The notes under the pieces are model-generated. The model was not told where the DNA came from. It saw only the letters and a list, made by a program, of their open reading frames with translations, and did not search any database. 64,000 nucleotides of DNA, from assembly GCA_035565675.1 (NCBI GenBank), contig DATMSA010000091.1, positions 5,412 through 69,411 on the forward strand. Reading direction: 5' to 3'. The stretch's first letter is position 1; every line of letters starts with the position of its first letter. The position numbers were made by a program, and so were the translations under genes. The DNA is from Capillimicrobium sp035565675. Its GTDB lineage: Bacteria; Actinomycetota; Thermoleophilia; Solirubrobacterales; Solirubrobacteraceae. Shown one piece after another: positions 54,253 through 63,369 of the stretch.

Positions 54253-56671
54253 GGGGCGTCACCCCCAGGCCGGCGAGCTTGGCGAGGATCTTCTCGCGCA
54301 GGCCGTTGACCTCGTCGTCGGTGAGCGTGCGGTCGGGCGCGGCGAACGCGAGGTGCAGCGCCAGCGACACCTCCCCGTCGCGCTCGAAGCGGTCGAACAC
54401 CTCGACGTCGCGCAGCAGCTTCCCGCCCGCGTCGCGGATCGCCGCGACGACCTCGGCGGCCGACCGCACGCCCACCAGCAGCGACAGGTCCTGGCGCACG
54501 GGCGGGAACGTGGTCACGTCCCGGTAGACCGGCACCTCGGGCGCCCGCGCGGCGATCTTGCCCAGGTCGACGGCGAACGCGGCGCCGCCGTCGAGGTCCC
54601 ACTCGCGCGCGACGAGCGGGTGCAGCTCGCCGGCGAAGCCCAGCCGCTCGCCGTCGCCGGCGACGATCTCGGCGGCGCGACCCGGGTGCAGGAACGGCCA
54701 GTCCGACGACGGGCGCGCCTCCCACGGCACGCGCAGCGTGTCGAGGATCGCGCCGACCAGCGCCTTGATCGCGAAGAAGTCGGCGGCCGGCGGGCGCGGC
54801 GTGCGCCATGTCGGGTCCTGCGGCGGGCCGACCAACAGCGCGCCGAGCCCATGGTGCTCGTCGGCCGGCGAGGGCCGTTGCGCGCCGTCGCCGTCCTGCG
54901 GCCAGGCCCGGTACACGGTGCCGCTGTCGAACAGGGCGACCCGCTCGACGCCGTGGGCGAGGTTGTGGCGCGCGGCGTCCAGCAGCGACCCCATCAGCGT
55001 GGGCCGCAGGATCGCGTCCTCCTCGCTCATCGGGTTCTCGAGCTCGACGACGCGGCGCAGCGGCGCGCCCTCGGGCACCCGCAGCCGGTCCAGCAGCGCC
55101 GGGGACGCGAACGACCAGCCGGCGATCTCCTGCACGCCGCGGCCGACGAGGACGTCCTCGGCGCGGCGGCGCACGCGCTGGGGCCAGGTGAGCCGCGCGC
55201 CCGGGCGGCCGGTGGGCAGCGTGGCGGGCAGCTCGTCGAGCGCGGCGAGGCGCGCGACCTCCTCGATCACGTCGGCCTCGCGAGTGACGTCCAGGCGCCG
55301 CCAGTGCGGCACGGTCACGTCGAGCCCGTCGTCGGCGTCGGTCACGCCGAAGCCGATCGCGCGCAGCACCTCGGCCTGGCGCGTGCGCGGTACGTCGATG
55401 CCCAGCAGCGAGCGCACGCGCGTCTCGCGCAGCCGGATGACCACGGGCTGCGGGTCGGTGACGCCCGGCGCGGCCACGTCGATCCACCCGGGCCGCCGCG
55501 TCGCGCCGGTCAGCTCCTCCATGAGGCGCAGCGCGACCGCCTGGGCCTCGACCGTCGACTCCGGCGACAGGCCGTCGGCGAAGCGGCTGGACGCCTCGGT
55601 GCGCAGGCCCAGCGCGGTGGACGTGGCGTGGATGTTCGGCCCGTCCCACGTCGCCATCTCGATCAGCACGCGGGTGGTGCCCTCGTGGACCTCCGAGCGG
55701 GCGCCGCCCATGATCCCGGCGATCGAGGTCGGGCCGTCGGCGTCCTCGATGACCATCCCGTCGGGCGGCATCGTGCGGACCTGGTCGTCGAGCGTGGTGA
55801 CCTGCTCGCCCGGCGTGGCGCGCCGCACGACGAGCCGCCCGCCGGCGATCCGGTCGAGGTCGAACGCGTGCACCGGCTGGCCGGTGAGCAGCATCACGTA
55901 GTTGGTGATGTCGACGACGTTGTTGATCGGGCGCTGACCGGACGCCATCAGGCGCTGCTTGAGCCACCACGGCGACTCGCCGATCGTCACGCCGTCGAAG
56001 GCGACCGCGGTGAAGCGCGGGCACAGGTCGGGGTCGCGCACCTCGATCGCCACGCCGTCGATGCCGGTCGGCGCGCCGAGGTCGATCCCGTCCCACGGCG
56101 GCGGCGCCAGCGGCGCGCCCGTGGCCGCGTGCACCTCGCGCGCGACGCCGTAGACGCCGAGGCAGTCGGGCCGGTTGGGCGTGATCTCCAGCTCGAGGAC
56201 GTCGGTGGCGATCGGCAGCACCTGGGCCAGGAACGTGCCGGGCGCGAGGTCGTCGTCGAGGACCATGATCCCCTCGTGGAGGGTCCCGATGCCGACCTCG
56301 TCCTCGGCCAGGATCATCCCCTCCGACGGCTCGCCGCGCAGCTTGGCCTTCTTCAGGCGCGTGCCATCGGGCATGATCGCGCCGGGCTTGGCGACCGCGA
56401 CGGTCTGGCCGGCGGCGACGTTCGGCGCGCCGCAGACGATGTGCGACGGCGTGCCGGTGCCGACGTCGACCGTGCAGACCGACAGGCGGTCGGCGTTGGG
56501 GTGCTGCTCGCGGGTGAGCACCTTCCCGACGACGAAGTGCTCGAGCTCGGAGACGCCGTGGTGGTGGATGCGGTTGACCTCGGTGCCGGTCATCGCGAGG
56601 CGGTCGGCGATCGCACGCGGCGTCATGACCGGCTCGCAGTACTGAAACAGCCAGCTCAGCGGGAGTCTCAT
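54245..56671 (-). CDS. pheT: Phenylalanyl-tRNA synthetase beta subunit
   Basis: An 808-residue subunit with the start MRLPLSWLFQYCEP, an EMAP/tRNA-binding domain (VVGKVLTREQHPNADRLSVCTVDVG), then B3/B4 editing, B5 DNA-binding-type and C-terminal FDX-ACB domain (YRDVTTFPPVRQDLSLLV). The length is normal. It pairs with PheS as alpha2-beta2. ATG overlaps the pheS stop; the 3' end overlaps argC. Confidence 0.96.
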   Translation of the reverse strand: MRLPLSWLFQYCEPVMTPRAIADRLAMTGTEVNRIHHHGVSELEHFVVGKVLTREQHPNADRLSVCTVDVGTGTPSHIVCGAPNVAAGQTVAVAKPGAIMPDGTRLKKAKLRGEPSEGMILAEDEVGIGTLHEGIMVLDDDLAPGTFLAQVLPIATDVLELEITPNRPDCLGVYGVAREVHAATGAPLAPPPWDGIDLGAPTGIDGVAIEVRDPDLCPRFTAVAFDGVTIGESPWWLKQRLMASGQRPINNVVDITNYVMLLTGQPVHAFDLDRIAGGRLVVRRATPGEQVTTLDDQVRTMPPDGMVIEDADGPTSIAGIMGGARSEVHEGTTRVLIEMATWDGPNIHATSTALGLRTEASSRFADGLSPESTVEAQAVALRLMEELTGATRRPGWIDVAAPGVTDPQPVVIRLRETRVRSLLGIDVPRTRQAEVLRAIGFGVTDADDGLDVTVPHWRRLDVTREADVIEEVARLAALDELPATLPTGRPGARLTWPQRVRRRAEDVLVGRGVQEIAGWSFASPALLDRLRVPEGAPLRRVVELENPMSEEDAILRPTLMGSLLDAARHNLAHGVERVALFDSGTVYRAWPQDGDGAQRPSPADEHHGLGALLVGPPQDPTWRTPRPPAADFFAIKALVGAILDTLRVPWEARPSSDWPFLHPGRAAEIVAGDGERLGFAGELHPLVAREWDLDGGAAFAVDLGKIAARAPEVPVYRDVTTFPPVRQDLSLLVGVRSAAEVVAAIRDAGGKLLRDVEVFDRFERDGEVSLALHLAFAAPDRTLTDDEVNGLREKILAKLAGLGVTPRG

Positions 56672-57705
56672 CCGAACTGCTCCAGGACCCGGACGTCGTT
56701 GGCGTACAGCGTGCGGATGTCCGGGATGCCGTACTTGAGGGCGGCGATCCGCTCGATGCCCATCCCGAACGCGAACCCCTGGATCTCCTCGGGGTCGTAG
56801 CCGTGCTCGCGCACGTAGCCGAACACGTTGGGGTCGACCATGCCGGCGCCGAGGATCTCCAGCCAGCCGGTGCCCTTGCACACCTGGCAGGGCGACCCGT
56901 CGCGGGCGCAGTTGAAGCAGGAGACGTCGACCTCGACGCTCGGCTCGGTGAACGGGAAGAAGTGGGGCCGCAGGCGCACCTCGCGGTCACTGCCGAAGAT
57001 CGCGCGGCTGAAGTCCAGCAGCGTGCCCTTCAGGTCGGCGAGCGTGATGTCCCTGTCGACGGCCAGCCCCTCGACCTGGTGGAACTGGGGCGTGTGCGTG
57101 GCGTCGCTGTCGCGGCGGTAGACGCGGCCGGGGATGATCACGTACAGCGGCGGCGGCTCGGCCTCCATCGCGCGGATCTGCATCGGTGACGTGTGCGTGC
57201 GCAGGACGACGTCGTCGCCGGCGTAGAACGTGTCGGTGCGGCCGCGGGCCGGGTGCGTCGGCGCGTGGTTGAGGGCATCGAAGTTGTAGTAGACGGTTTC
57301 GACCTCCGGCCCCTCCAGGACGCGGAAGCCGAGGCCGACGAACACGTCCTCGATCTCGCGGCGCGTCTGGGTGAGCACGTGCAGGCGGCCGACGGTCTGC
57401 GGCGGGTCGCCGGGCAGCGTGACGTCGACGCGGTCGGTGCGCAGTCGCTCGTCGAGCTCGGCGGCCTCGAGCTGCGCGGCGCGCGCGGCGATGGCGGCCT
57501 CCAGCTCGCGGCGGACGACGTTGGCGGCCTTGCCGACGACGCCGCGCTGCTCGGGCGGCAGCTCGGCGACGCCGCGCAGGATCTGCGGCAGCTCGGCCTT
57601 GCGGCCCAGGAACTGGACGCGCACCTGCTCCAGGGCGTCGGTGGTGGCCGCCTGCGCGATGGCGGCGCGGGCCTCGGCGGCGATCTGGTCGATGCGGTCG
57701 GTCAT
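56668..57705 (-). CDS. pheS: Phenylalanyl-tRNA synthetase alpha subunit
   Basis: A 345-residue class II catalytic subunit. The coiled N-terminus is followed by motif 2 VIIPGRVYRRDSDATHTPQFHQVEG, FFPFTEPSVEVDVSC with four cysteines (CFNCARDGSPCQVC) and motif 3 GFAFGMGIERIAALKYG. ATG overlaps the methyltransferase stop (ATGA). Confidence 0.97.
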   Translation of the reverse strand: MTDRIDQIAAEARAAIAQAATTDALEQVRVQFLGRKAELPQILRGVAELPPEQRGVVGKAANVVRRELEAAIAARAAQLEAAELDERLRTDRVDVTLPGDPPQTVGRLHVLTQTRREIEDVFVGLGFRVLEGPEVETVYYNFDALNHAPTHPARGRTDTFYAGDDVVLRTHTSPMQIRAMEAEPPPLYVIIPGRVYRRDSDATHTPQFHQVEGLAVDRDITLADLKGTLLDFSRAIFGSDREVRLRPHFFPFTEPSVEVDVSCFNCARDGSPCQVCKGTGWLEILGAGMVDPNVFGYVREHGYDPEEIQGFAFGMGIERIAALKYGIPDIRTLYANDVRVLEQFG

Positions 57706-58388
57706 GGGGTCAGAGAGAGCTCGTAGAGGGCGATGGTCGCCGCCATCGCGGCGTTGAGGGACTCGGTGGCGATCGGGATGTGGGCGACGCGGTCGCATCC
57801 TTCCACGACCTCGGGGGGCAGCCCTTCCCGCTCGGCGCCGACGACGACGGTGGCGTCGGGCGCGGGCGCGAGCTCCCGCAGGGGATCGCCGGCCCGCGCG
57901 ACGAGCGCGATCGTCTCGCCGGGGAGCTCGTCCACGCGCTCCACCCGGGCCACCGGGACGGCGAACAGCGCGCCCATCGAGGCGCGCACCGCCTTGGGCC
58001 CGTACGGGTCGGCGGTGTGCGGCCCGATCGCCGCGCTCGCCGCCCCGAACGCGGCGGCAGCGCGCAGGACGGTGCCGACGTTGCCGGGGTCGCGCACGCC
58101 CCACAGCGCCACGCACCGCGGCCCGAGCGGCTGCGGCGCCCACCGCTCGCGGTAGACGGCCAGCGCGCGCGTGCCCGACCCGAGCGCCGACACGCCCGCC
58201 AGCACCGACGGCTCGACCTCGGTGCCCGCCAGGCCGCTGCCGGCGGCGGCGAACCGCTCCAGCGGCTCCCAGCCGGCGGCGTCCGCGGCGGCGAGCAGGT
58301 CCTCGCCCTCGGCGACGAAGCGGCCGTCGCGGCGGCGCTGGAGCCGGCGGATCGTCTTCAGGCGGTCGTTGTGGGTGGACGTGATCAT
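57702..58388 (-). CDS. TrmH/SpoU-family RNA methyltransferase
   Basis: A 228-residue SPOUT methyltransferase modifying rRNA or tRNA ribose. Knot motifs are ALWGVRDPGNVGTVLRAAAAFGA, VVVGAEREGLPPEVV and HIPIATESLNAAMAATIALYEL. The N-terminal RNA-binding part is short (TSTHNDRLKTIRRLQRRRDGRFVAEG). ATG 58388 is only seven bases after a strong terminator and has no Shine-Dalgarno, so expression may be leaderless-like or limited by read-through. Its stop overlaps pheS. Confidence 0.9.
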   Translation of the reverse strand: MITSTHNDRLKTIRRLQRRRDGRFVAEGEDLLAAADAAGWEPLERFAAAGSGLAGTEVEPSVLAGVSALGSGTRALAVYRERWAPQPLGPRCVALWGVRDPGNVGTVLRAAAAFGAASAAIGPHTADPYGPKAVRASMGALFAVPVARVERVDELPGETIALVARAGDPLRELAPAPDATVVVGAEREGLPPEVVEGCDRVAHIPIATESLNAAMAATIALYELSLTP

Positions 58389-58394
58389 GGAACG

Positions 58395-58421
58395 AAAAAG
58401 GGCGCCGTGGTCGCGGCGCCC
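58395..58421 (-). terminator. Intrinsic terminator after rplT
   Basis: On the minus strand GGGCGCCG-CGACCA-CGGCGCCC followed by TTTTT, an 8-bp perfect GC stem with T-run. It closes the infC/rpmI/rplT region and lies immediately before the RNA-methyltransferase start. Confidence 0.9.
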
Positions 58422-58453
58422 TCGAGGTCTGCGGTCGTTCTGTCTGCCTGCGG

Positions 58454-58816
58454 TCAGGCGGCAGCCGACGCCTCTCGGGCGGCCTCGGCAAAACGTCGGA
58501 AGGTGTCGGCGTCGCGCACGGCGATGTCGGCCAGGACCTTGCGGTCCAGCTCGATGCCGGCCAGCTTCAGACCGTGCATGAACTGCCCGTAGCTCATGCC
58601 GTTCTGACGGGCGGCGGCGTTGATGCGCGTGATCCACAGGCGGCGGAAGTCGCGCTTGCGGTTGCGGCGGTCGCGGTACGCGTAGGAGTCCGCCTTGAGC
58701 AGCGCCTCCTTGGCCCGCTTGTAGTTGGAGTGCGCCTCGCCGCGGAAGCCCTTCGCGCGCTCGAGCGTGGCGCGGCGCTTCTTGCGAGCGTGGACGGAGC
58801 GCTTGACGCGGCTCAC
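58454..58816 (-). CDS. rplT: 50S ribosomal protein L20
   Basis: The 120-residue rRNA-binding assembly protein L20. It reads VKRSVHARKKRRATLERAKGFRG and ITRINAAARQNGMSYGQFMHGLKLAGIELDRKVLADIA, the standard family sequence. The GTG start at 58816 overlaps the rpmI stop (GTGA). A terminator follows. Confidence 0.98.
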   Translation of the reverse strand: MSRVKRSVHARKKRRATLERAKGFRGEAHSNYKRAKEALLKADSYAYRDRRNRKRDFRRLWITRINAAARQNGMSYGQFMHGLKLAGIELDRKVLADIAVRDADTFRRFAEAAREASAAA

Positions 58817-59013
58817 TTGCCCACCCCCAGCAGCTTCTTGACGCGCGGCGTGTCGTGATCGCCCAGGACCGCAGGGGCACCCAGCCGGCGCTTCCGCTTC
58901 GCGTTCTTCTTCTCCAGGATGTGGGAGGTGTTCGCGTGGCGGGCCTTGACCTTGCCCTTCGCGGTCACCTTGAAGCGCTTCTTCGCGCCCGAGTGGGTCT
59001 TCATCTTCGGCAT
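58813..59013 (-). CDS. rpmI: 50S ribosomal protein L35
   Basis: The 66-residue basic ribosomal protein L35. The N-terminus MPKMKTHSGAKKRFKVTAKGKVK is diagnostic. It is coupled to rplT. Unusually it does not directly follow infC; a rightward gene occupies 59063-59572, so it must have its own promoter in the roughly 50-base gap. Confidence 0.98.
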   Translation of the reverse strand: MPKMKTHSGAKKRFKVTAKGKVKARHANTSHILEKKNAKRKRRLGAPAVLGDHDTPRVKKLLGVGK

Positions 59014-59062
59014 GAGCGGCCGCACAGTATGACAAAGTCCCGTGGCGACTCCGGACGGCCCC

Positions 59063-59572
59063 ATGAGCGACGACCCCACCCGACCGATCCAGCGCGTCCC
59101 GCCGCAGCCTCCGCGCCCGCGCGCCGGCGCCGGCGAGCCCGGCGATCGCGACCCCGATCGGTCCGACGGGCTGCGCGGCCTGCAGACCGCCGTCGTCGTC
59201 CTCGCCGTCGTGGCGGTGGCCGCGCTCGGCATCGCCGTGTGGGCGCTCGTCGACGGCGGCGACGACCGCGGCGGCGGCGGGCGCAACGCCGACGCCGTCT
59301 CGGAGCTGCGCGGCGACGTGCGCGACCTGCAGCGCCAGGTCGACGACCTCCCCACCGCCAAGGACCTCAGCGCCCTCCAGGAGGACGTCGACGAGCTGAG
59401 CGGGCGCCTGGACGACGCGACCGACGACCTGTCGGCCGCCCGGGACGCGACCGAGGGGCTGGAGCAGCTGCGCTCCGACGTCGACGGGCTGCGGTCCGAC
59501 CTCGACGCCCTCGCCCAGCGCGTGGAGGATCTCGAGGCCGCGGCGGAGTCCGGCGAGCCGGCCGCGCCCTGA
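59063..59572 (+). CDS. Single-span membrane protein with extracytoplasmic coiled coil
   Basis: A 169-residue protein. Pro/Arg-rich cytosolic N-terminus (about 35 residues), one span LQTAVVVLAVVAVAALGIAVWALV, and an Asp/Leu-rich coiled coil of about 85 residues (VSELRGDVRDLQRQVDDL...LRSDVDGLRSDLDALAQRVEDLEAAAE). ATG 59063 was chosen; GTG 59042 adds seven residues. It is oriented against infC and rpmI. No family recognised. Confidence 0.75.
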   Translation: MSDDPTRPIQRVPPQPPRPRAGAGEPGDRDPDRSDGLRGLQTAVVVLAVVAVAALGIAVWALVDGGDDRGGGGRNADAVSELRGDVRDLQRQVDDLPTAKDLSALQEDVDELSGRLDDATDDLSAARDATEGLEQLRSDVDGLRSDLDALAQRVEDLEAAAESGEPAAP

Positions 59573-59582
59573 CGCGGCGCGT

Positions 59583-60251
59583 CTAGGAGTCGGAGGCGTC
59601 CGAGTCCGAGGCGGACTTGGACTTCGCGGCGGCGGCTTCCTTCTCGGCGTCCTTCTCGTCGCCCTTGCCGCCGGCGCCGTTGCCGTCGTACTCGCCCGCG
59701 AGCACGGCCTTGGACGGGCCGAGCATCATCGTCATGTTGCGGCCGTCCTGGATCGGGCGCTGCTCGACGACCGCGATGTCGGAGAGCTCCTCGGCCAGTC
59801 GGTCGAGCAGCATCACGCCGCGCTCGGGGTGCGCCACCTCGCGCCCGCGGAACATGATCGTGATCTTGACCTTGTCCTTGTGCTTGAGGAAGCGGGCGAC
59901 GTGCCCCTTCTTCGTGTCGTAGTCGTTCTGCGCGATCTTCGGGCGGAACTTGATCTCGCGGATCGTGATCTGCTGCTGGTGCTTGCGCGCCTGCTTCTGC
60001 TTCTGGGCCTGCTCGTACTTGTACTTCGAGTAGTCGAGCACGCGGCAGACGGGCGGGCGCGCGTCGGGCGCCACCTCGACCAGGTCGAGATCGCGCTCCT
60101 GCGCGTAGCGCAGCGCCTCATCCGTGCGCATGACCCCGACCTGCTGGCCCTGCTCGTCGATCAGGCGTACCTCTGGGACCCGGATCCTCTCGTTGATGCG
60201 GGTCGTGTCTCGCTCCGGCGGTCGCCGGTCGAACCTACGGGGAATCGGCAA
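59583..60251 (-). CDS. infC: Translation initiation factor IF-3
   Basis: A 222-codon initiation factor with N-domain RINERIRVPEVRLIDEQGQQVGVM, linker and C-domain VKITIMFRGREVAHPERG. No ATG or GTG precedes the N-domain; TTG 60251 is the only common start, and infC genes often use rare AUU/AUC-type starts, which exist here (ATT 60245). A C-terminal acidic/Ser-rich extension of about 35 residues after SKAVLAGEYDG is unusual. Rightward-facing gene 59063 separates it from rpmI-rplT. Confidence 0.95.
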   Translation of the reverse strand: MPIPRRFDRRPPERDTTRINERIRVPEVRLIDEQGQQVGVMRTDEALRYAQERDLDLVEVAPDARPPVCRVLDYSKYKYEQAQKQKQARKHQQQITIREIKFRPKIAQNDYDTKKGHVARFLKHKDKVKITIMFRGREVAHPERGVMLLDRLAEELSDIAVVEQRPIQDGRNMTMMLGPSKAVLAGEYDGNGAGGKGDEKDAEKEAAAAKSKSASDSDASDS

Positions 60252-60283
60252 CGTCTAGGAGCGGCCGGTATGCGTCAGTGCCT

Positions 60284-62212
60284 TCAACGACTCGGAGTGT
60301 AGCGAGCCGGGGCCTCGTCGGCGACACGTTGCGCGAACGCCTCGACCGACTCCGCGCCGAGATCCCCCTCGCCGTGGCGGCGGACGGCGACCGTGCCCGC
60401 CTCGGCCTCCCGGTCCCCGACGACGAGCATGTACGGGATCTTCTGCAGCTCCGCCTCGCGGATGCGCCGGCCGATCGACTCCGAGCGGTCGTCGAGCTCG
60501 GCGCGCACGCCCGCGGCGGCGAGCTCGTCGCGCGCCTGCGCGGCCGCGCCGGCGTGGCGGTCGGAGATCGGCAGCACGACGGCCTGGACCGGGGCCAGCC
60601 ACACGGGGAACTCGCCCGCGTAGTGCTCGATGAGGATGCCGACGAAGCGCTCGTAGGACCCCATCAGCGCGCGGTGGAGCATCACGACGCGGTGCTCGGC
60701 GTTGTCGGCGCCGGTGTAGGTGAGGTCGAAGCGCTCCGGGAAGTTGTAGTCGAGCTGGATCGTGCCGATCTGCCAGGAGCGGCCCAGCGAGTCGGTCATG
60801 TGCAGGTCGATCTTCGGCCCGTAGAACGCGCCGTCGCCCTCGTTGACCGTGTACTCCAGCCCGCGCGACTCCAGCGCCTGCGCCAGCATCGCCTCCGAGC
60901 GGTCCCACATCTCGTCGGTGCCGATGCGCACCTCCGGGCGGGTCGACAGCTCGATGTCGACGTCGAAGCCGAACACGGCGTAGGTGTCGAACGCGAAGTC
61001 CAGGCAGGCGACGACCTCGTCGTGGACCTGCTCCTCGGTGCAGAAGATGTGCGCGTCGTCCTGCACGAAGTGGCGGACGCGCATGAGGCCGTGCAGCGTG
61101 CCCGACAGCTCGTTGCGGTGCAGCGGGCCCGGCTCGGAGTAGCGGACGGGCAGGTCGCGGTAGGAGAACTTCTGCAGCTTGTAGAGCTGGCAGTGGCCGG
61201 GGCAGTTCATCGGCTTGAGCGCGAACTGGCGCCCCTCCGACTCCGTGACGAACATGTTCTCGCGGTACTTGTCCCAGTGGCCGGAGGTCTTCCAGAGCTG
61301 GGAGTCGTAGATCACCGGGGTCTTCACCTCGGTGTAGCCGCGCTGCTGGCCCATCTCGCGCGAGAGCTGGACCAGCGTGTTGAACAGGTGGGTGCCCTTC
61401 GGCAGCCAGAACGCCGACCCGGGGCTGGTGTCGGAGAACTGGAACAGGCCGAGCTCGCGCCCGAGCTTGCGGTGGTCGCGCTGGCGCGCCAGCTCCAGGC
61501 GCTCGAGGTGCGCCTCGAGGTCCTCCTTGGACAGGAACGCGGTGCCGTAGACGCGGGTGAGCATCTGCCGGTTGGCGTCGCCGCGCCAGTAGGCGCCGGC
61601 GACCGACTGCAGCTTGAACGCCTTGACCGACTTGGTGGTCGGCGCGTGCGGGCCGCGGCACAGGTCGGTGAACGGGCCGTTGGTGTAGAGGCCGACGGTC
61701 TCGACGCCCTGGTCGCGGATGAGGTCCTCGATCAGCTCGACCTTGTAGGGCTGGTCGTCGCGCACGAAGCGCTCCAGCGCCTCGCCGACGGGCACGTCCT
61801 CGCGCACGAACGGCTCGGCCGCCTTGATGTGCTCGGCCATCCGCGCCTCGACGGCCGGGAAGTCGGCCTCGGAGAAGTGGACGCCCTCGGGGAACTCGAA
61901 GTCGTAGTAGAAGCCGTCCTCGACCGGCGGCCCGATCGAGATCTTCACGCCCGGGTACAGCTCCATCACCGCGGTGGCGAGCACGTGCGCGGCGTCGTGG
62001 CGGATGAGCCACAGCGCCTCGGGCGAGCGCGCCGTCACGATCTCGACCTTCGCGCCGTCGGGCAGCGGCGCCGAGAGGTCGCGCAGCTCCCCGTCGACCT
62101 TCACCGCGAGCGCGGCGCGCGCCAGGCCCGGGCCGATCGCGGCGGCCGCGTCGGCGCCGGTCGCGCCGTCGGCGAGGGACAGCTCGGTTCCGTCGGGGAG
62201 CGTGACGTGCAT
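60284..62212 (-). CDS. thrS: Threonyl-tRNA synthetase
   Basis: A 642-residue class II synthetase. TGS domain (MHVTLPDGTELSLADGATGADAA), then editing domain with zinc-type HxxxH (IRHDAAHVLATAVME), motif 1/2 with LKPMNCPGHC and motif 3 region, and a C-terminal anticodon-binding domain (PVQAVVLPISDRHAGAA). Normal length. ATG 62212. It is divergent from the class V aminotransferase gene; no T-box was seen in the short gap. Confidence 0.97.
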   Translation of the reverse strand: MHVTLPDGTELSLADGATGADAAAAIGPGLARAALAVKVDGELRDLSAPLPDGAKVEIVTARSPEALWLIRHDAAHVLATAVMELYPGVKISIGPPVEDGFYYDFEFPEGVHFSEADFPAVEARMAEHIKAAEPFVREDVPVGEALERFVRDDQPYKVELIEDLIRDQGVETVGLYTNGPFTDLCRGPHAPTTKSVKAFKLQSVAGAYWRGDANRQMLTRVYGTAFLSKEDLEAHLERLELARQRDHRKLGRELGLFQFSDTSPGSAFWLPKGTHLFNTLVQLSREMGQQRGYTEVKTPVIYDSQLWKTSGHWDKYRENMFVTESEGRQFALKPMNCPGHCQLYKLQKFSYRDLPVRYSEPGPLHRNELSGTLHGLMRVRHFVQDDAHIFCTEEQVHDEVVACLDFAFDTYAVFGFDVDIELSTRPEVRIGTDEMWDRSEAMLAQALESRGLEYTVNEGDGAFYGPKIDLHMTDSLGRSWQIGTIQLDYNFPERFDLTYTGADNAEHRVVMLHRALMGSYERFVGILIEHYAGEFPVWLAPVQAVVLPISDRHAGAAAQARDELAAAGVRAELDDRSESIGRRIREAELQKIPYMLVVGDREAEAGTVAVRRHGEGDLGAESVEAFAQRVADEAPARYTPSR

Positions 62213-62280
62213 GAGACGCCGGATCGTACCCGCCGAACTCGTGTTCGACCGGGCGTGCGCGCGCTACCGTTCGCGGCCTC

Positions 62281-63369
62281 ATGGAGCCTGCTGCCCTGCG
62301 CGACGCCTTCCCGGTGCTGGACGAGGTCGCCTACCTCAACGCGGGCACGTGCGGCCCCGTCGCGGCGGCCGCGGTGCAGGCCGCCCAGGACACGCTGCAC
62401 ATCGCGGCGACCGACGGCCGCTGGATGCCGTACTTCGAGCGGATGATCGACCTGCAGGCGCGCCAGCGGGCCGCGTACGCCGCGCGGATCGGCGCCCAGC
62501 CGGCCGACGTGGCGCTGACGACGTCGACGAGCGACGGGATCGTGCGCGTGCTCGCCGGGCTCGAGCTGGGCCCCGAGGACGAGATCGTCACCAGCGACGA
62601 GGAGCACCCCGGGCTGCTCGGCCCGCTCGCCGCCGCGGCGCGCCGGATCGGCCTGCGCGTGCGCACCGTGCCGTTCGAGGCGCTGGCCGAGGGCGTCTCC
62701 CCCGCGACCGGGCTGGTCGCCTGCTCGCACGTGAGCTGGGTCGGCGGGAAGGAGGCGCCGCCCGCGCTGGCCGAGGTGGCCGCCTCCGGCGTGCCGGTGC
62801 TCCTCGACGGCGCCCAGGGCGCCGGCGCGGTGCCCGTCGACGTGGGCGCGCTCGGCTGCGCCTTCTACGCCGCGTCGGGCCAGAAGTGGCTGTGCGGGCC
62901 GGTCGGCACCGGCTTCCTGTACGTCGCGCCCGCCTGGCGCGAGCGGCTGGCCGCGACCGGCCCCACGTACATGAACCTCGAGGAGCCCGGCGCCGGCCTG
63001 GACGCCCGCCCCCACGCCGACGCGCGCCGGTACGACACGCCCGCGCTCAGCGCCGAGGCGTCGGCCTTCGCGGTCGCCGCCCACGAGGTCGTCGTCGAGC
63101 ACGGCGGCTGGGACGCGGCGATCCGGCGGGCGCGCGACCTCGCCGACCGCTTCGCCGCGGCGCTGGCCGACCACGGTCGCGAGCCGGAGCCGCGCGGCGC
63201 CACCACGCTCGTGTCCTGGCGCGAGGACGACGCGCCCGCGTTCGTCCAGCGCGCCGCCGCGCACCGGGTCGTGGTCCGCGACCTGCCGGGCCGCGGCCTG
63301 GTCCGCGCGTCGATCGGCGCGTGGAACGACGAGCGCGACCTCGACCGGCTGCTGTCCCTGCTGGCATGA
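62281..63369 (+). CDS. Class V aminotransferase-like PLP protein
   Basis: A 362-residue PLP enzyme of the class V (NifS/isopenicillin epimerase/selenocysteine lyase-like) superfamily. VAYLNAGTCGPVAAAAVQAA is the typical start; DGAQGAGAVPVDVGALGCAFYAASGQKWLCGPVGTGFLYV contains the PLP lysine in SGQKWL. The conserved cysteine of true desulfurases is not evident in the C-terminal part, so an aminotransferase or lyase role is more likely. ATGA overlap with the following acyltransferase. Confidence 0.85.
   Translation: MEPAALRDAFPVLDEVAYLNAGTCGPVAAAAVQAAQDTLHIAATDGRWMPYFERMIDLQARQRAAYAARIGAQPADVALTTSTSDGIVRVLAGLELGPEDEIVTSDEEHPGLLGPLAAAARRIGLRVRTVPFEALAEGVSPATGLVACSHVSWVGGKEAPPALAEVAASGVPVLLDGAQGAGAVPVDVGALGCAFYAASGQKWLCGPVGTGFLYVAPAWRERLAATGPTYMNLEEPGAGLDARPHADARRYDTPALSAEASAFAVAAHEVVVEHGGWDAAIRRARDLADRFAAALADHGREPEPRGATTLVSWREDDAPAFVQRAAAHRVVVRDLPGRGLVRASIGAWNDERDLDRLLSLLA

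Noticed and set aside
62213..62280. T-box riboswitch upstream of thrS
   Set aside because: The gap to the divergent gene is about 68 bases with no specifier-loop or T-box sequence, too short for a T-box leader.
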